Assembly (NCBI RefSeq): GCF_001431645.1
Contig: NZ_LLXU01000120.1
Span: forward strand, 1-56,105
Length of the DNA: 56,105 nucleotides
From: Stenotrophomonas panacihumi
Lineage (GTDB): Bacteria > Pseudomonadota > Gammaproteobacteria > Xanthomonadales > Xanthomonadaceae
Reading direction: 5' to 3'
Shown piece by piece: positions 36,679 through 45,492 of the stretch; position 1 is the first letter of the stretch; each line of letters opens with the position of its first letter. The notes beneath the pieces were generated by a model. It saw nothing but the letters and a program-made list of their open reading frames with translations. It made no database searches and had not been told where the DNA came from. The position numbers were made by a program, and so were the translations under genes.

Positions 36679-37527
36679 TCAGTAGGCTCGGCCAGCCAGG
36701 CCGAGGGACAAATAGGATTTATCGAGCGACACATCCACCATCGAATGGTCCGGCTTGCGTCGGTCTTCGGGCGGCAACCGAATGTAATCGCCATAGACGC
36801 CCGCCAGGTACTCGTCATATCCGGAGGGCCCCATGAACCGGTAACCCGCATAGTCGAATGCATGCTGGCCATCGAAGACCGCGCGCCGGCAGACCTCGCG
36901 CATCCCCCATCGGCCCAGCAGGTTGCCGACGTATTCGGAGGATTCGTAGGGCTTCAGCCGGAGCACCGCATGCAACGTCGCGTGCAACGTCGACTTCGGC
37001 ACCAGGTGGGCCAATGCACCCGCCAGGCGCCGGCCCAGCAACGTCCAGCGCCCCTGCTTGGCCGGCGCGTAGGCGCCACAACGACAGGCGAACAATGTCT
37101 TGAGCGCACGCGCCGCGCGCACGTGGAGCTGCTGCGCAAGGTGGTTGCGGAAGGTGCCGTCGATCGGGAACACGTCCACCCAGACGCCGCGAACGAACGG
37201 GACGGCGAGCGACTCCTTTACCGTCGTGCTGCCGTCATAGCACTTGGCGAATGCGTAGATGTAGTCGGGATCGCTCTCCAGCGTGGAGACGACATGCGGC
37301 ATGCCGATCTCGCGCGCCAGCGCCACGAACCGGTCGTAGTCCGGGCGAGGCATGCCCAGGTCGATGTCATCGTCCCAGGGAATCGGGCCGCCATGGCGCA
37401 CGGCACCGATCAGTCCGCCACCGATCAGGTAGTAGCGCAGGCCATGTTCGCGGCAGAACGCATCGATGCGATCCACCGCGCGCAGGATCACCTGCTGGAT
37501 GCCCTGGATGTCCGCCGCTTCGCTCAT
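36679..37527 (-). CDS. LicD family phosphotransferase, predicted ribitol-5-phosphate transferase
   Basis: Protein of 282 residues with the LicD/FKTN nucleotidyltransferase-fold core: YYLIGGGLIGAVRHGG (33-47), then PWDDDIDLGMPRPDYDRF, whose Asp52-Asp54 and Asp56 bind metal. The C-terminal part contains further family elements such as FPIDGT. LicD proteins move phosphocholine or other phospho-alditols from CDP donors to sugars. The human relatives FKTN and FKRP use CDP-ribitol. The gene overlaps that of the upstream CDP-ribitol-type enzyme (ATGA), which makes ribitol-5-phosphate the most likely cargo. Phosphocholine is the alternative, but no choline genes are seen. Confidence 0.88.
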   Translation of the reverse strand: MSEAADIQGIQQVILRAVDRIDAFCREHGLRYYLIGGGLIGAVRHGGPIPWDDDIDLGMPRPDYDRFVALAREIGMPHVVSTLESDPDYIYAFAKCYDGSTTVKESLAVPFVRGVWVDVFPIDGTFRNHLAQQLHVRAARALKTLFACRCGAYAPAKQGRWTLLGRRLAGALAHLVPKSTLHATLHAVLRLKPYESSEYVGNLLGRWGMREVCRRAVFDGQHAFDYAGYRFMGPSGYDEYLAGVYGDYIRLPPEDRRKPDHSMVDVSLDKSYLSLGLAGRAY

Positions 37528-38918
37528 TTGATGTTCTTCACATCGAAGATCTGCCCGGTGTATTCGGACAGCAGCACCAGCAGCGACTTCTCCGCCACTT
37601 CACGCGCGGACAGCAGGCTCCCCGCCGGCTCCACGCCGAACGCGCGCGTGCGCATCGGCGTCGCGGTCCGCTCGGGATTGATGCAGTTCACCCGCACGCT
37701 CTGCGAATGCCACTCATCGGCCAGCGCCTGGGTCAGGTTCACGATGGCGGCCTTGGACGAGCTGTACAGGCTGTACATCGCACGCCCATAGGTATACGAG
37801 CTCGAGGTGAAGTTCAGCAGCTGGCCCTGCGACGCGCGCAGGTGGTCGAACGCCACCAGCGCCACGTTGACCGCGCCGACGTAGTTCACCTGGATCGCGT
37901 GGGCGATATCCGCCGCCGCCATGTCCACCAGCGGCTGGCGGTGCAACACGCCCGCCGAGTTGACGATGTAGTCGATCCGCCCATGCGCGGCCTCGGCGGC
38001 CTTCAGCGCCGAACGCACGCTCTCGATATCGGTGATGTCCGTGCCCGTGCTGGTGCCCAGCGCGACCACGCGGGCCTGGTAGGCCTCGGCCACGCGGGCC
38101 ATTTCTTCACCGATGCCACTGGTGCCACCGAACACCACCAGCACCTTGCCCTTCAACCCGGACAGGGTGAACTGGATCTTCTCGCGCGTCTCGGCCAGGG
38201 TCGAGCGCAGCTGGCACAGCTTGTCCAGCACATGAAGGTCTTCCTCGTAGGTCAGCTTCATGTTGCTGGTGTCGCCATCCACCAGGTAGATCTTCTCCTC
38301 CGGCAGGTACTTCAGCACCACGCCGCAATCGTCGGTGGTGACGAAGCCCGGATCCTGCAGCGCGCGCTCGTAGGCCGCCTCGATCGTCGCGTGGGCGAAC
38401 GCCTGCGGGGTCTGGCCATTGCGCAGCACCGCGCGGTTCGGAATGTTGGCGATGGTGTTGGTGACGGGATCGGCCATGATGATCGTGTCGGTGGTCTTGA
38501 TGACCACGTCCACCGCGTTGTACTTCCCGAGCGCGGCGACGACCTCGTCGATGATCTTCTGGCTGAGCAGCGGGCGCACCGCGTCATGGAAGATCAGCTG
38601 GACGTTGTAGTCCTTGCAGTAGTGCTTGGTGGCGCGGATCGCGGCCAGCGAGGAATCGTAACGCTCGCTGCCGCCGGCGATGACCGAGCGCACCTTGCTC
38701 AGCCGGCTGGACATCACCGTCTGCTCGATATCGGAGATGCAGTCCGCGTTGGAGACGATGATGATCTCGTCGATCGCCTGGTTCAGCTGGAACGCCTGCG
38801 CGGCATGCTCGACCACCGGCTTGCCGGCGAGCTTCATCATCTGCTTGGGCTTGTTGAAACCCGTGCGGCTACCCGTGCCACCGGCAAGGATGACCGCAAT
38901 GTTCTTGACCTGCTTCAT
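37524..38918 (-). CDS. bifunctional cytidylyltransferase-SDR, predicted CDP-ribitol synthase (Acs1/Bcs1-like)
   Basis: Fusion protein of 464 residues. The N-terminal half (about 1-235) is an IspD/TarI-type cytidylyltransferase with LAGGTGSR (11-18), KPKQ (23-26), HDAVRPLL (111-118) and TTDD (194-197). The C-terminal half (about 255-464) is a short-chain dehydrogenase with GGTSGIG (264-270), VNSAG (319-323) and Tyr385-x3-Lys389. This order is that of Haemophilus influenzae Acs1/Bcs1, which reduces ribulose-5-phosphate and makes CDP-ribitol. A plain IspD would lack the SDR half. The ATG overlaps the flippase stop by four bases and its own stop overlaps licD. Confidence 0.9.
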   Translation of the reverse strand: MKQVKNIAVILAGGTGSRTGFNKPKQMMKLAGKPVVEHAAQAFQLNQAIDEIIIVSNADCISDIEQTVMSSRLSKVRSVIAGGSERYDSSLAAIRATKHYCKDYNVQLIFHDAVRPLLSQKIIDEVVAALGKYNAVDVVIKTTDTIIMADPVTNTIANIPNRAVLRNGQTPQAFAHATIEAAYERALQDPGFVTTDDCGVVLKYLPEEKIYLVDGDTSNMKLTYEEDLHVLDKLCQLRSTLAETREKIQFTLSGLKGKVLVVFGGTSGIGEEMARVAEAYQARVVALGTSTGTDITDIESVRSALKAAEAAHGRIDYIVNSAGVLHRQPLVDMAAADIAHAIQVNYVGAVNVALVAFDHLRASQGQLLNFTSSSYTYGRAMYSLYSSSKAAIVNLTQALADEWHSQSVRVNCINPERTATPMRTRAFGVEPAGSLLSAREVAEKSLLVLLSEYTGQIFDVKNIK

Positions 38919-40168
38919 TTCGTACCTGCCACGGAAATACGTGTCTTGAAATAGGGGCGCGCGAAGTGGATGCGCCAGAGCAACGCACTGACTTCTGCCG
39001 CAAGCACCGCGCCCACCACGGCCAGCGCGGAGAACCAGTGGCCGGCATACAGCACGGCCAGGGCGAGTACCTGCACCAGTCCGGCGAACACGACGCTGCG
39101 GTTGGCGGCCGATGCATTGCCCATCGCGCCCAGGAAGGGATAGCCGAGGAGAATGGAGGGAATCGCGGCGCCCAGCGCCAGCATGAAGACGAAGAACACG
39201 CCGTAGCTCTGCGCGTATTCGGGGCCGAACACGAAGCCGATCAGCCAGGGGCCCAGGATGACGCCCAGCGCGATGCCCACCACCGCCAGCGCCGCGGCCG
39301 CGGCAAACAGCTTCTTGAACAACGCCACGTCGCGATGGCGCGCCATGTGCGGATACAACGCCTGGGTCACCGGCGAGTAGACGGCGATCGCACCGCGATA
39401 GAACTGTTCGGCCACCGAGTACAGCGCGACCTGCGCCGGCGTGGAGAACGTGCCGAGGAACAGGATGGCGCCCGCGCCATAGCTGGCGACCGCCAGGCGC
39501 GACCAGAAATACTCGGTCGAAGAGTGGAAGATCTTCCAGGCATAACGCCAGCTGGTCCAACGCGGCCAGACGCCGGCGCGACGAACGAATGCCAGGCCGA
39601 TAGCGGCGGCCAGCAGGTGGCTGAGACCATTGAACCAGGCCACCAGCTCCAGGTCGCCCGCATCACGCGCCAGCAACAGGGTCAACGCGACGAACGACAG
39701 GCGCGAGGCCAGGACGTAGACGGTGATCGACCCCATCCGCTCCAGGCCCTGGAACAGCCATACCGGCTGCAAGGTGATGCCGATCACCGACAGCGAGAGC
39801 ACCCAGAAGTAGTCGCGATGGGCGGCATACTCTTCGCGCAGCAGCGGATAGGCGAACACGCAGGCGGTGGCGAGCACGCACAGCGTGATCTTGCACGCGT
39901 ACACCGCGCCGGCGATGCGCTGGATGCGCGAGGTGTTTCCGCGCGTGCGCGCGATCTGGTACACCGCCGACAGGCCGAACCCGTAGTCGGTGAAAATCGT
40001 CGCCACCTGGATGAAGGCGATGCCGAGCGCGAACAGGCCATAGCCGTCCTTGCCCAGGGTGCGCGTCAGGAAGGGCGCCAACAGCAACGGCAGCAGGGCG
40101 TTGGCCAGCTGGATGGCAAACAGCGCCCCGGCATTGCCGGAGATCTTCCTGAGTGCGCCGCCACTCAT
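38915..40168 (-). CDS. Wzx-type polysaccharide flippase
   Basis: Inner-membrane protein of 417 residues with about twelve to fourteen helices, of the MVF/PST polysaccharide-transport type. The N-terminus (GNAGALFAIQLANALLPLLLAPFLTRTLGKDGYGLFAL) is typical of Wzx/RfbX proteins. It would move the undecaprenyl-diphosphate-linked repeat unit to the periplasm for polymerisation by the Wzy candidate. The gene lies 61 bases after the initiating transferase gene and overlaps the start of the CDP-ribitol-type enzyme gene. Confidence 0.92.
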   Translation of the reverse strand: MSGGALRKISGNAGALFAIQLANALLPLLLAPFLTRTLGKDGYGLFALGIAFIQVATIFTDYGFGLSAVYQIARTRGNTSRIQRIAGAVYACKITLCVLATACVFAYPLLREEYAAHRDYFWVLSLSVIGITLQPVWLFQGLERMGSITVYVLASRLSFVALTLLLARDAGDLELVAWFNGLSHLLAAAIGLAFVRRAGVWPRWTSWRYAWKIFHSSTEYFWSRLAVASYGAGAILFLGTFSTPAQVALYSVAEQFYRGAIAVYSPVTQALYPHMARHRDVALFKKLFAAAAALAVVGIALGVILGPWLIGFVFGPEYAQSYGVFFVFMLALGAAIPSILLGYPFLGAMGNASAANRSVVFAGLVQVLALAVLYAGHWFSALAVVGAVLAAEVSALLWRIHFARPYFKTRISVAGTK

Positions 40169-40229
40169 CGTGGCGCGCTTCGTCGCGAGGGGGCGTGCAC
40201 CGCCCGGAACCCGTACTGCATGGCCAGAC

Positions 40230-41651
40230 CTAGTACGCGTTCTTGTGCACGAACCCCTTGAACAGGGTCATGATCACGATCTTGATGTCGAACCACAGCG
40301 ACCAGTTCTCGATGTAGAACAGGTCGCACTCGATGCGCTTGTGCAGGTCCGTCGAGCCGCGCCAGCCGTTCACCTGGGCCCAGCCGGTAATTCCGGCCTT
40401 CACCATGTGCTTCTTCATGTACGCAGGGATCTCGTGCTTGAACTTGTGCACGAACACCGGGCGTTCCGGCCGCGGGCCGACGATGGACATGTCGCCCTTG
40501 AGCACGTTGATGAACTGCGGCAGTTCGTCCAGGCTGGTCTTGCGCAGGAAGGCGCCCACGCGCGTGGCGCGGCTTTCGCCTGCCTTGGCCCACACCGCGC
40601 CGCTGCCGGTCTCCGCATCGACGGGCATCGAGCGGAACTTGAGCATCTGGAAAGTGCGGTTGTTCCAGCTCATGCGTTCCTGGCGGTAGAACACCGGGCC
40701 AGGCGAGCTGAGCTTCACCGCCACCGCGATCATCGCCATCAACGGGGCGATCATCAGCAGGATGCCGGCCGCCAGCACGCGGTCCTCGACGGCCTTCAAC
40801 AGGCGCGCCTTGCCCTGCAGCGGCGTCTGCTGCAGGTTGATCACCGGCAGGCCGGCCACCTGTTCCACCGAGTGGTTCAGCAGGTGCATGCCGAACATGT
40901 CCGGCACGAACTTGATGTCGGCCGTCGCATGCTGGAGCTGGCCCAGCGAGGCGGCGATCTCCGCCTGCTCGCTCATCGGCAGCGCGATCCATACCTGGTC
41001 GATGCCGTGGCGCTCGACGTATTCGCCCAGGGCATCCAATGCACCCAGCGCGCCCACGCCCTCGAGCTGCCCGCGGTCGGCGCAGGTGGCGAACCAGCCG
41101 CGCACGTCGATGCCGGCCCAGGCATTGGCACGCAGCGTGTTGACGATGTGCTGCGCATCCGGGTTGGCGCCGACGATCACGGCGCTGCGCAGGTCCATGC
41201 CATGCGCGCGCACCCAGGCGGCGCCGGCACGCACGACCAGGCGCAGCGCGAGCACACCGGCGAAGCTGACGCCAAACCAGCCGCCCAGCCACAGGCGCGA
41301 GACGTCATCGGTGACCTGGATCGCCGCCGCGTAGGCCAGCAGGCCGCCGAAGATCACCACCCACTGCAGCAGCAGCTGGGCGGCTTCGGCCAGCAGGCTG
41401 CGGCCACGCCAGCTGCGGTAGAGCGGCGAGGCACCCAGCACCAGCAGCGCGAACAGCACGGTGATGCACACCAGCCGCCCATATTCCATGGGCAGCTGCA
41501 GGTTGCCGAAACGAATGGCATGGGCCGCCAGCGCGCCGGCGATGAGCACGAGCGGATCGCCCAGGCGCAAGAGCACGACAAAGGCCGTCGCGAATTTGTT
41601 GGTCGAACCGACGCGGGTCCCGAGCTGAAGCCGGAACGGCATGTACCACAT
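40230..41651 (-). CDS. undecaprenyl-phosphate hexose-1-phosphate transferase (GumD/WcaJ type)
   Basis: Initiating enzyme of repeat-unit synthesis, 473 residues. Four or five N-terminal helices (to about 130) and a CoA-binding-like domain (about 135-265) precede the C-terminal sugar-transferase domain. That domain carries [35 protein letters not shown] and [16 protein letters not shown]. The architecture is that of GumD and WcaJ, which transfer glucose-1-phosphate. GGGGGA seven bases upstream supports the ATG at 41651 over an in-frame ATG at 41642. It is the first gene of the assembly run, 144 bases after the gfcD-like gene. Confidence 0.93.
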   Translation of the reverse strand: MWYMPFRLQLGTRVGSTNKFATAFVVLLRLGDPLVLIAGALAAHAIRFGNLQLPMEYGRLVCITVLFALLVLGASPLYRSWRGRSLLAEAAQLLLQWVVIFGGLLAYAAAIQVTDDVSRLWLGGWFGVSFAGVLALRLVVRAGAAWVRAHGMDLRSAVIVGANPDAQHIVNTLRANAWAGIDVRGWFATCADRGQLEGVGALGALDALGEYVERHGIDQVWIALPMSEQAEIAASLGQLQHATADIKFVPDMFGMHLLNHSVEQVAGLPVINLQQTPLQGKARLLKAVEDRVLAAGILLMIAPLMAMIAVAVKLSSPGPVFYRQERMSWNNRTFQMLKFRSMPVDAETGSGAVWAKAGESRATRVGAFLRKTSLDELPQFINVLKGDMSIVGPRPERPVFVHKFKHEIPAYMKKHMVKAGITGWAQVNGWRGSTDLHKRIECDLFYIENWSLWFDIKIVIMTLFKGFVHKNAY

Positions 41652-41726
41652 GGCTTTCCCCCTAACCTATCCGTGCATCCGAGCAGCCAGGCCGACCTGC
41701 CGTCGCGGGCAGGAATGAAACTTCGA

Positions 41727-41747
41727 CTTGGCGAATAGTTCGCCAAG
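41727..41747. repeat. perfect inverted repeat between export genes and assembly genes
   Basis: CTTGGCGAA (41727-41735) and TTCGCCAAG (41739-41747) form a 9-pair stem with a 3-base loop in the 144-base gap between the gfcD-like gene and the GumD-like gene. No T-run follows on either strand. It may be an operator for the assembly operon, a weak terminator or an RNA-processing site. The rest of this gap shows no gene. Confidence 0.5.
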
Positions 41748-41795
41748 CATAGCAAATGAGCGAGCGTTCACCAGTGCCAATCGTCGGGGTCGCGC

Positions 41796-43991
41796 TCATG
41801 GGTCGATGTACCCGACGTTGTCGAAGAAGAAGTCCCCGTTGCGCTCGCCGGTCATGGGGTACAGCGTGTACTTGCGCGCCAGGCGGGCACCGCCGTCGCG
41901 GATCAGCGGGTTCCAGAGCAGGGTCGCGCGGGCGCGGCTGGAGCGCGGCAGCAGGAAATCCATCGGCACCGAGACATAGATGCCCTTGTCGAAGCTGCCC
42001 TCGCCGAAATCCGCCGCCGAGACGTTGGTCTTGGTCGCATAGGCGCCCATGGTCACGCCGTTGCGGAACATGCGGGTCAGGTTGAGCGTCGCGCCCCAGT
42101 CCCCGGCCAGGTAACGGCCGGCCGAGGCCCAGGCCTGCACGCGCTGCTCGCCGCCGAAGGCGTAGTAGAACGTCGCGTGGCCGGTGGCGATGCGGTAATC
42201 GCGGAAATCGAAGCGCTGGTCGTAATCGCGCTGCTGCACCCAGTTGGCTTCCACGCCGAACGCCCAGCGCTCACCGAACGGGCGGTACAGCACTTCGCCA
42301 CCGACGCCGCCGTACATCGGCTCCAGCAGGCCCGCGTAGGCCATGCCATAAAGGTCCGGGCCCAACGCGCGCACCGTGGTGAGCTGGAAGTTCGGCAGGG
42401 TGATGTCGGCGGTGGTGGCGTACAGGCGCAGGTCCGTGCGCACGCGCGGCAGCTTGCTGGGCGCGTCGTAGCGGAACTTGTCGAAGTTGTTGAGCAGGTT
42501 GCCGCTCACCGTGCCGGTCAACCAGGTGCCGGGGGTGAAGGACCAGTTGCCCGAGGCATTCAGGCTCACCTGGTAGAGGATGAAGGCATCCGGGCCACCC
42601 ATGATCTGGCCGTAGCCCGGGGCAAAGCCACCGCTGAAGCGGGGCGGCTTGGCCTCGTACACGACGTCGCCGGCGCGCGAGCTGCCCGGGCGGTTCAGTT
42701 CGACATGGCGCGAGAGCGTGGACAGATCGATGTCGCGGCGGTCGTAGGCCTCCAGCGCTTCACGCGACACGCTGCTCTGGGCAATCGGCAGGCCCAGGCG
42801 GGTGTACTCCACGCTGTACCAGTCGATATCGGCGGTGGTGCTGTTGTCCAGGACGCGGGCGGCGCGGCCGAGCCCTTCGGGCGTATAGAAATAGCGGCCC
42901 TGCTCGCCGCGCACGATGATCTCGTGCTCGCCGACCTCGATCTGGCTGACGTTGATGCCGGCGTTGCGATTGAGGCGCTCGGCCACGTCATTCCACGACT
43001 CGCCGGGCCGCAGGGCGGCATCGCGCTGGCGATCCGGTGCCCACGGCTGTGCCGCGGCGGCCGATGCAGCGCGCTCGGGTGCCGGTGCCGCCGGAGCGGC
43101 CTCACGCGGGCGCAGCGGCTCCTTCGGCGGATCCAGCCAACGCGGCTGGCGCTGCGCGGTGGCCAGGTTGCCGCGGAAAGTCACCGCGGCCATCAGTTCG
43201 TTGCCGCGCTCCCAGCCCACCGCCAGCTGCAAGCCCGGCGTGACGCGGTAGTGCAGGCCGACATTGATGCGCGAATCCTGCTTGAGGCGCTTTACACGCG
43301 GCTCCTGGTCGTAGTCGTGGCCGTCGTATTCCACCTTGACCAGCAGCGGCTCCCACGGCGTCTGCCAGGCAATACCGCCGAACACGCCGACCGGACCGCG
43401 GAACATGGCATCGCTGTTGAGCTGGCCGGCGCGCTCGACTTGCGGGCGCGTCTTGAAACGATCGTCGATGGCGACCAGGGGATTCTCGAAGTCGCCGTTG
43501 CTGCCCAGATAACCCGTGGCCGCACCCAGGCTCGCATCCACAGGCCCGAAACGCTTGCTGAGCACCATGTACTCGCTCGAGAACAAGCCGGTGCCGCCCA
43601 GATCGCGCATGCCGAAGGCGACATCCGGCAACCAGCGGCTTTCCTTCCACAGGCGCAGCTTGAAATCGACCGACTTGTCCTTGTAGTTCTGGTCGCCGCT
43701 GAGCCATTCCGGGCCATAGGGCACGCCCGCCACGTTGATGTAACGGAACGAGGCTTCCAGCCACGGGAACGGCTGTAGCGACAGGTTGTAGCGGCTGTAC
43801 GGCGAGACATGGCTGGCCGTGAAGCTCAGCTCACCCTCGGGCGCCATGCGCGCCACGGGCGTCTGCAGCAGGCCCGTGCCGCCCCATTCGCCCTGCGTCG
43901 GCGCGACTTGCGCATGGAGCTGGCCACTGATCGCCAGCGCGAGCAGGCTCAGCGCCGGAACCACGCGAGATGAAAGCATCCGCCGGCTCAT
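41796..43991 (-). CDS. GfcD/YjbH-like outer-membrane polysaccharide export protein
   Basis: Exported protein of 731 residues, close to the size of GfcD/YjbH. A signal peptide ends near SGQLHA; unlike some relatives there is no lipobox cysteine. The mature part is beta-rich, with alternating aromatic patterns (ASFRYINVAGVPYGPEW, GYGQIMGGPDAFILYQV) expected of an outer-membrane barrel. The first segment, GGTGLLQTPVARMAPEG, is a YjbH-family signature. A Pro/Ala-rich insert (about 310-345) separates two halves. The ATG overlaps the gfcC-like stop by four bases. Confidence 0.88.
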   Translation of the reverse strand: MSRRMLSSRVVPALSLLALAISGQLHAQVAPTQGEWGGTGLLQTPVARMAPEGELSFTASHVSPYSRYNLSLQPFPWLEASFRYINVAGVPYGPEWLSGDQNYKDKSVDFKLRLWKESRWLPDVAFGMRDLGGTGLFSSEYMVLSKRFGPVDASLGAATGYLGSNGDFENPLVAIDDRFKTRPQVERAGQLNSDAMFRGPVGVFGGIAWQTPWEPLLVKVEYDGHDYDQEPRVKRLKQDSRINVGLHYRVTPGLQLAVGWERGNELMAAVTFRGNLATAQRQPRWLDPPKEPLRPREAAPAAPAPERAASAAAAQPWAPDRQRDAALRPGESWNDVAERLNRNAGINVSQIEVGEHEIIVRGEQGRYFYTPEGLGRAARVLDNSTTADIDWYSVEYTRLGLPIAQSSVSREALEAYDRRDIDLSTLSRHVELNRPGSSRAGDVVYEAKPPRFSGGFAPGYGQIMGGPDAFILYQVSLNASGNWSFTPGTWLTGTVSGNLLNNFDKFRYDAPSKLPRVRTDLRLYATTADITLPNFQLTTVRALGPDLYGMAYAGLLEPMYGGVGGEVLYRPFGERWAFGVEANWVQQRDYDQRFDFRDYRIATGHATFYYAFGGEQRVQAWASAGRYLAGDWGATLNLTRMFRNGVTMGAYATKTNVSAADFGEGSFDKGIYVSVPMDFLLPRSSRARATLLWNPLIRDGGARLARKYTLYPMTGERNGDFFFDNVGYIDP

Positions 43992-44758
43992 GGCGTGGCC
44001 ACGGGCAAGACCTGCGTGGCGAGGAACGCCGCGAGGTCTTCGTTGAAGGTATCGGCCTGGCCACGCAGCAGGCGTTCGTCCAGCGGCACGTAGACCACCG
44101 CACCCGGCGCCAGTGACTGCGGCTCGCCGCGATTCCAGGCGGCGATGCCCAGCTGCTGCACCTGCCCATCGGGCTGGATCACGAACAGTGCGTTGGGGTC
44201 GGCGTCGGCATCGGGTGCGCAATCGCGCAGGTAGGCCCGCGCATCGCGCAGTGCCTCGTGCTTCAGCGTGCACGACTGCGCCACGGCACCCACGACAGTG
44301 ACGGTCGTCGGCCGCGGCGGATAGATGAAGCGATCACCCGCGGCAAGCACGCGGTTGCTCGCACGATCGGCCTCGAGCCGCCGCGGATCCAGCTGGCCCA
44401 TGACGCGACCGGTCACCGGCAGCGATTGCACCCAACGGTGCAGGGCTTCCGAGCGCGCGCGCAATCGCGCGTCGCTGTCGCGGGCTTCAGCCAACGCCTG
44501 CAGGTCGAACAACAACCCCGCCTTCAGGCGGCGCTGCGCCGGCTCGGCCTGCACGCGCAGGGCGGCGGCGGCCAGCGGATAGCTGGACTGCGGGTCCGGC
44601 ATCGCCGACAGCACGGCATCCGCGAAACGGCTTCCGGCCGGCAGCCGGATCGTGCCGGGCTGACGTACTTCGCCGGCCACCTGCACGTCCACGCTGGCCG
44701 CCATCGACGGCAGCGCATGCACCAGCAACAGGCCCAGCAGGCAGGCGCGCAAGCGCAT
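43988..44758 (-). CDS. GfcC/YjbG-like periplasmic capsule protein
   Basis: Periplasmic protein of 256 residues (248 in E. coli GfcC). A signal peptide (LLGLLLVHALPSMA) is followed by a first beta-grasp-like part with VAGEVRQPGTIRLPAGSRFADAV, a helical middle and a second part with VTVVGAVAQ. GfcC has domains related to the Wza polysaccharide-export ring and probably interacts with it. The start overlaps the gfcB-like stop by one base (TGATG). Confidence 0.88.
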   Translation of the reverse strand: MRLRACLLGLLLVHALPSMAASVDVQVAGEVRQPGTIRLPAGSRFADAVLSAMPDPQSSYPLAAAALRVQAEPAQRRLKAGLLFDLQALAEARDSDARLRARSEALHRWVQSLPVTGRVMGQLDPRRLEADRASNRVLAAGDRFIYPPRPTTVTVVGAVAQSCTLKHEALRDARAYLRDCAPDADADPNALFVIQPDGQVQQLGIAAWNRGEPQSLAPGAVVYVPLDERLLRGQADTFNEDLAAFLATQVLPVATP

Positions 44759-45483
44759 CAGCGTGCCCTCCCGCGATAGGGCTTGAGCACGACGATCTCG
44801 AGTTCCGCGCCGGGCGCGATCATCTGCCGGCTCTTGCGGATATAGCCGGTGTCGGCTTCGGCCCAGTACACGTTGCGCGCACGCACGCCGGGGCCGCTCA
44901 GCGTTTCGTCGTAACGCACCAGCGCATGCGACGTGCCCAGGATGTCGACCTGTTCCAGCTCGCCGCGCACCAGTTCACCGGTGACCGGCACGCCGAAGCG
45001 GTAGCCGGCGCGCCAGTCGTAACGGCGCTGCACGACCACCGGCCGGTCGCCGACCTGCTGCAGGTGCTCGAACGGGTTGTCGCCCTCGATGCGCATGTCC
45101 TCGAGGTCGACCGACAAGCCCTGCGTACCGGCGAGCTGGCCATCGCGCAGGAACACCACGTGGCTGCCGGCGAACCACGACAGGCGGCCGGCATCGTCGT
45201 TGCCCAGCAACATCAGGGCGCGGATGCCACCGCCTTCGACGCGCAGCTGCGCATACGGGTTGGCCGCCACGGCGGCGGCGTCGGGCGTGGGATCCGGCGT
45301 GCCGCGCAGGATCGTGCGCGCAGTCTGGAAGCCGGTAAGCGAAACGGAGTTGCAGCCGCCGATCAGCAGCGCGGCCGCGCACACGCACGCCACGCGCCAC
45401 CGCCACCCGCCGAAGGCGGGCGTACCGGGGGCGCTGGCGGGCGCTGGCGCGCCGCCACGCAGGGGATCGCTCGGGTACTGCAA
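44758..45483 (-). CDS. GfcB/YjbF-like lipoprotein
   Basis: Lipoprotein of 241 residues with an unusually long, Pro/Ala-rich N-terminus before the signal helix and lipobox LIGGC (cysteine 44). The mature part shows YjbF/GfcB features such as NPYAQLRVEGGGIRALMLLG and VQRRYDWRAGYRFGVPV, which form a beta-barrel-like domain. Export and lipidation place it at the outer membrane with the other capsule-export proteins. It begins nine bases after the gfcE-like stop. Confidence 0.88.
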   Translation of the reverse strand: MQYPSDPLRGGAPAPASAPGTPAFGGWRWRVACVCAAALLIGGCNSVSLTGFQTARTILRGTPDPTPDAAAVAANPYAQLRVEGGGIRALMLLGNDDAGRLSWFAGSHVVFLRDGQLAGTQGLSVDLEDMRIEGDNPFEHLQQVGDRPVVVQRRYDWRAGYRFGVPVTGELVRGELEQVDILGTSHALVRYDETLSGPGVRARNVYWAEADTGYIRKSRQMIAPGAELEIVVLKPYRGRAR

Positions 45484-45492
45484 GGCGATCCC

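Noticed and set aside
36679..37527. LicD considered as a phosphocholine transferase
   Set aside because: No choline kinase, choline transporter or CTP:phosphocholine cytidylyltransferase gene is seen, while a CDP-ribitol-type enzyme overlaps the gene. Not excluded, but less likely.
37524..39560. A single 678-residue protein covering the flippase C-terminus region and the CDP-ribitol-type enzyme
   Set aside because: The upstream 214 codons are an out-of-frame shadow of the Wzx gene; the enzyme starts at 38918 with an ATGA overlap.
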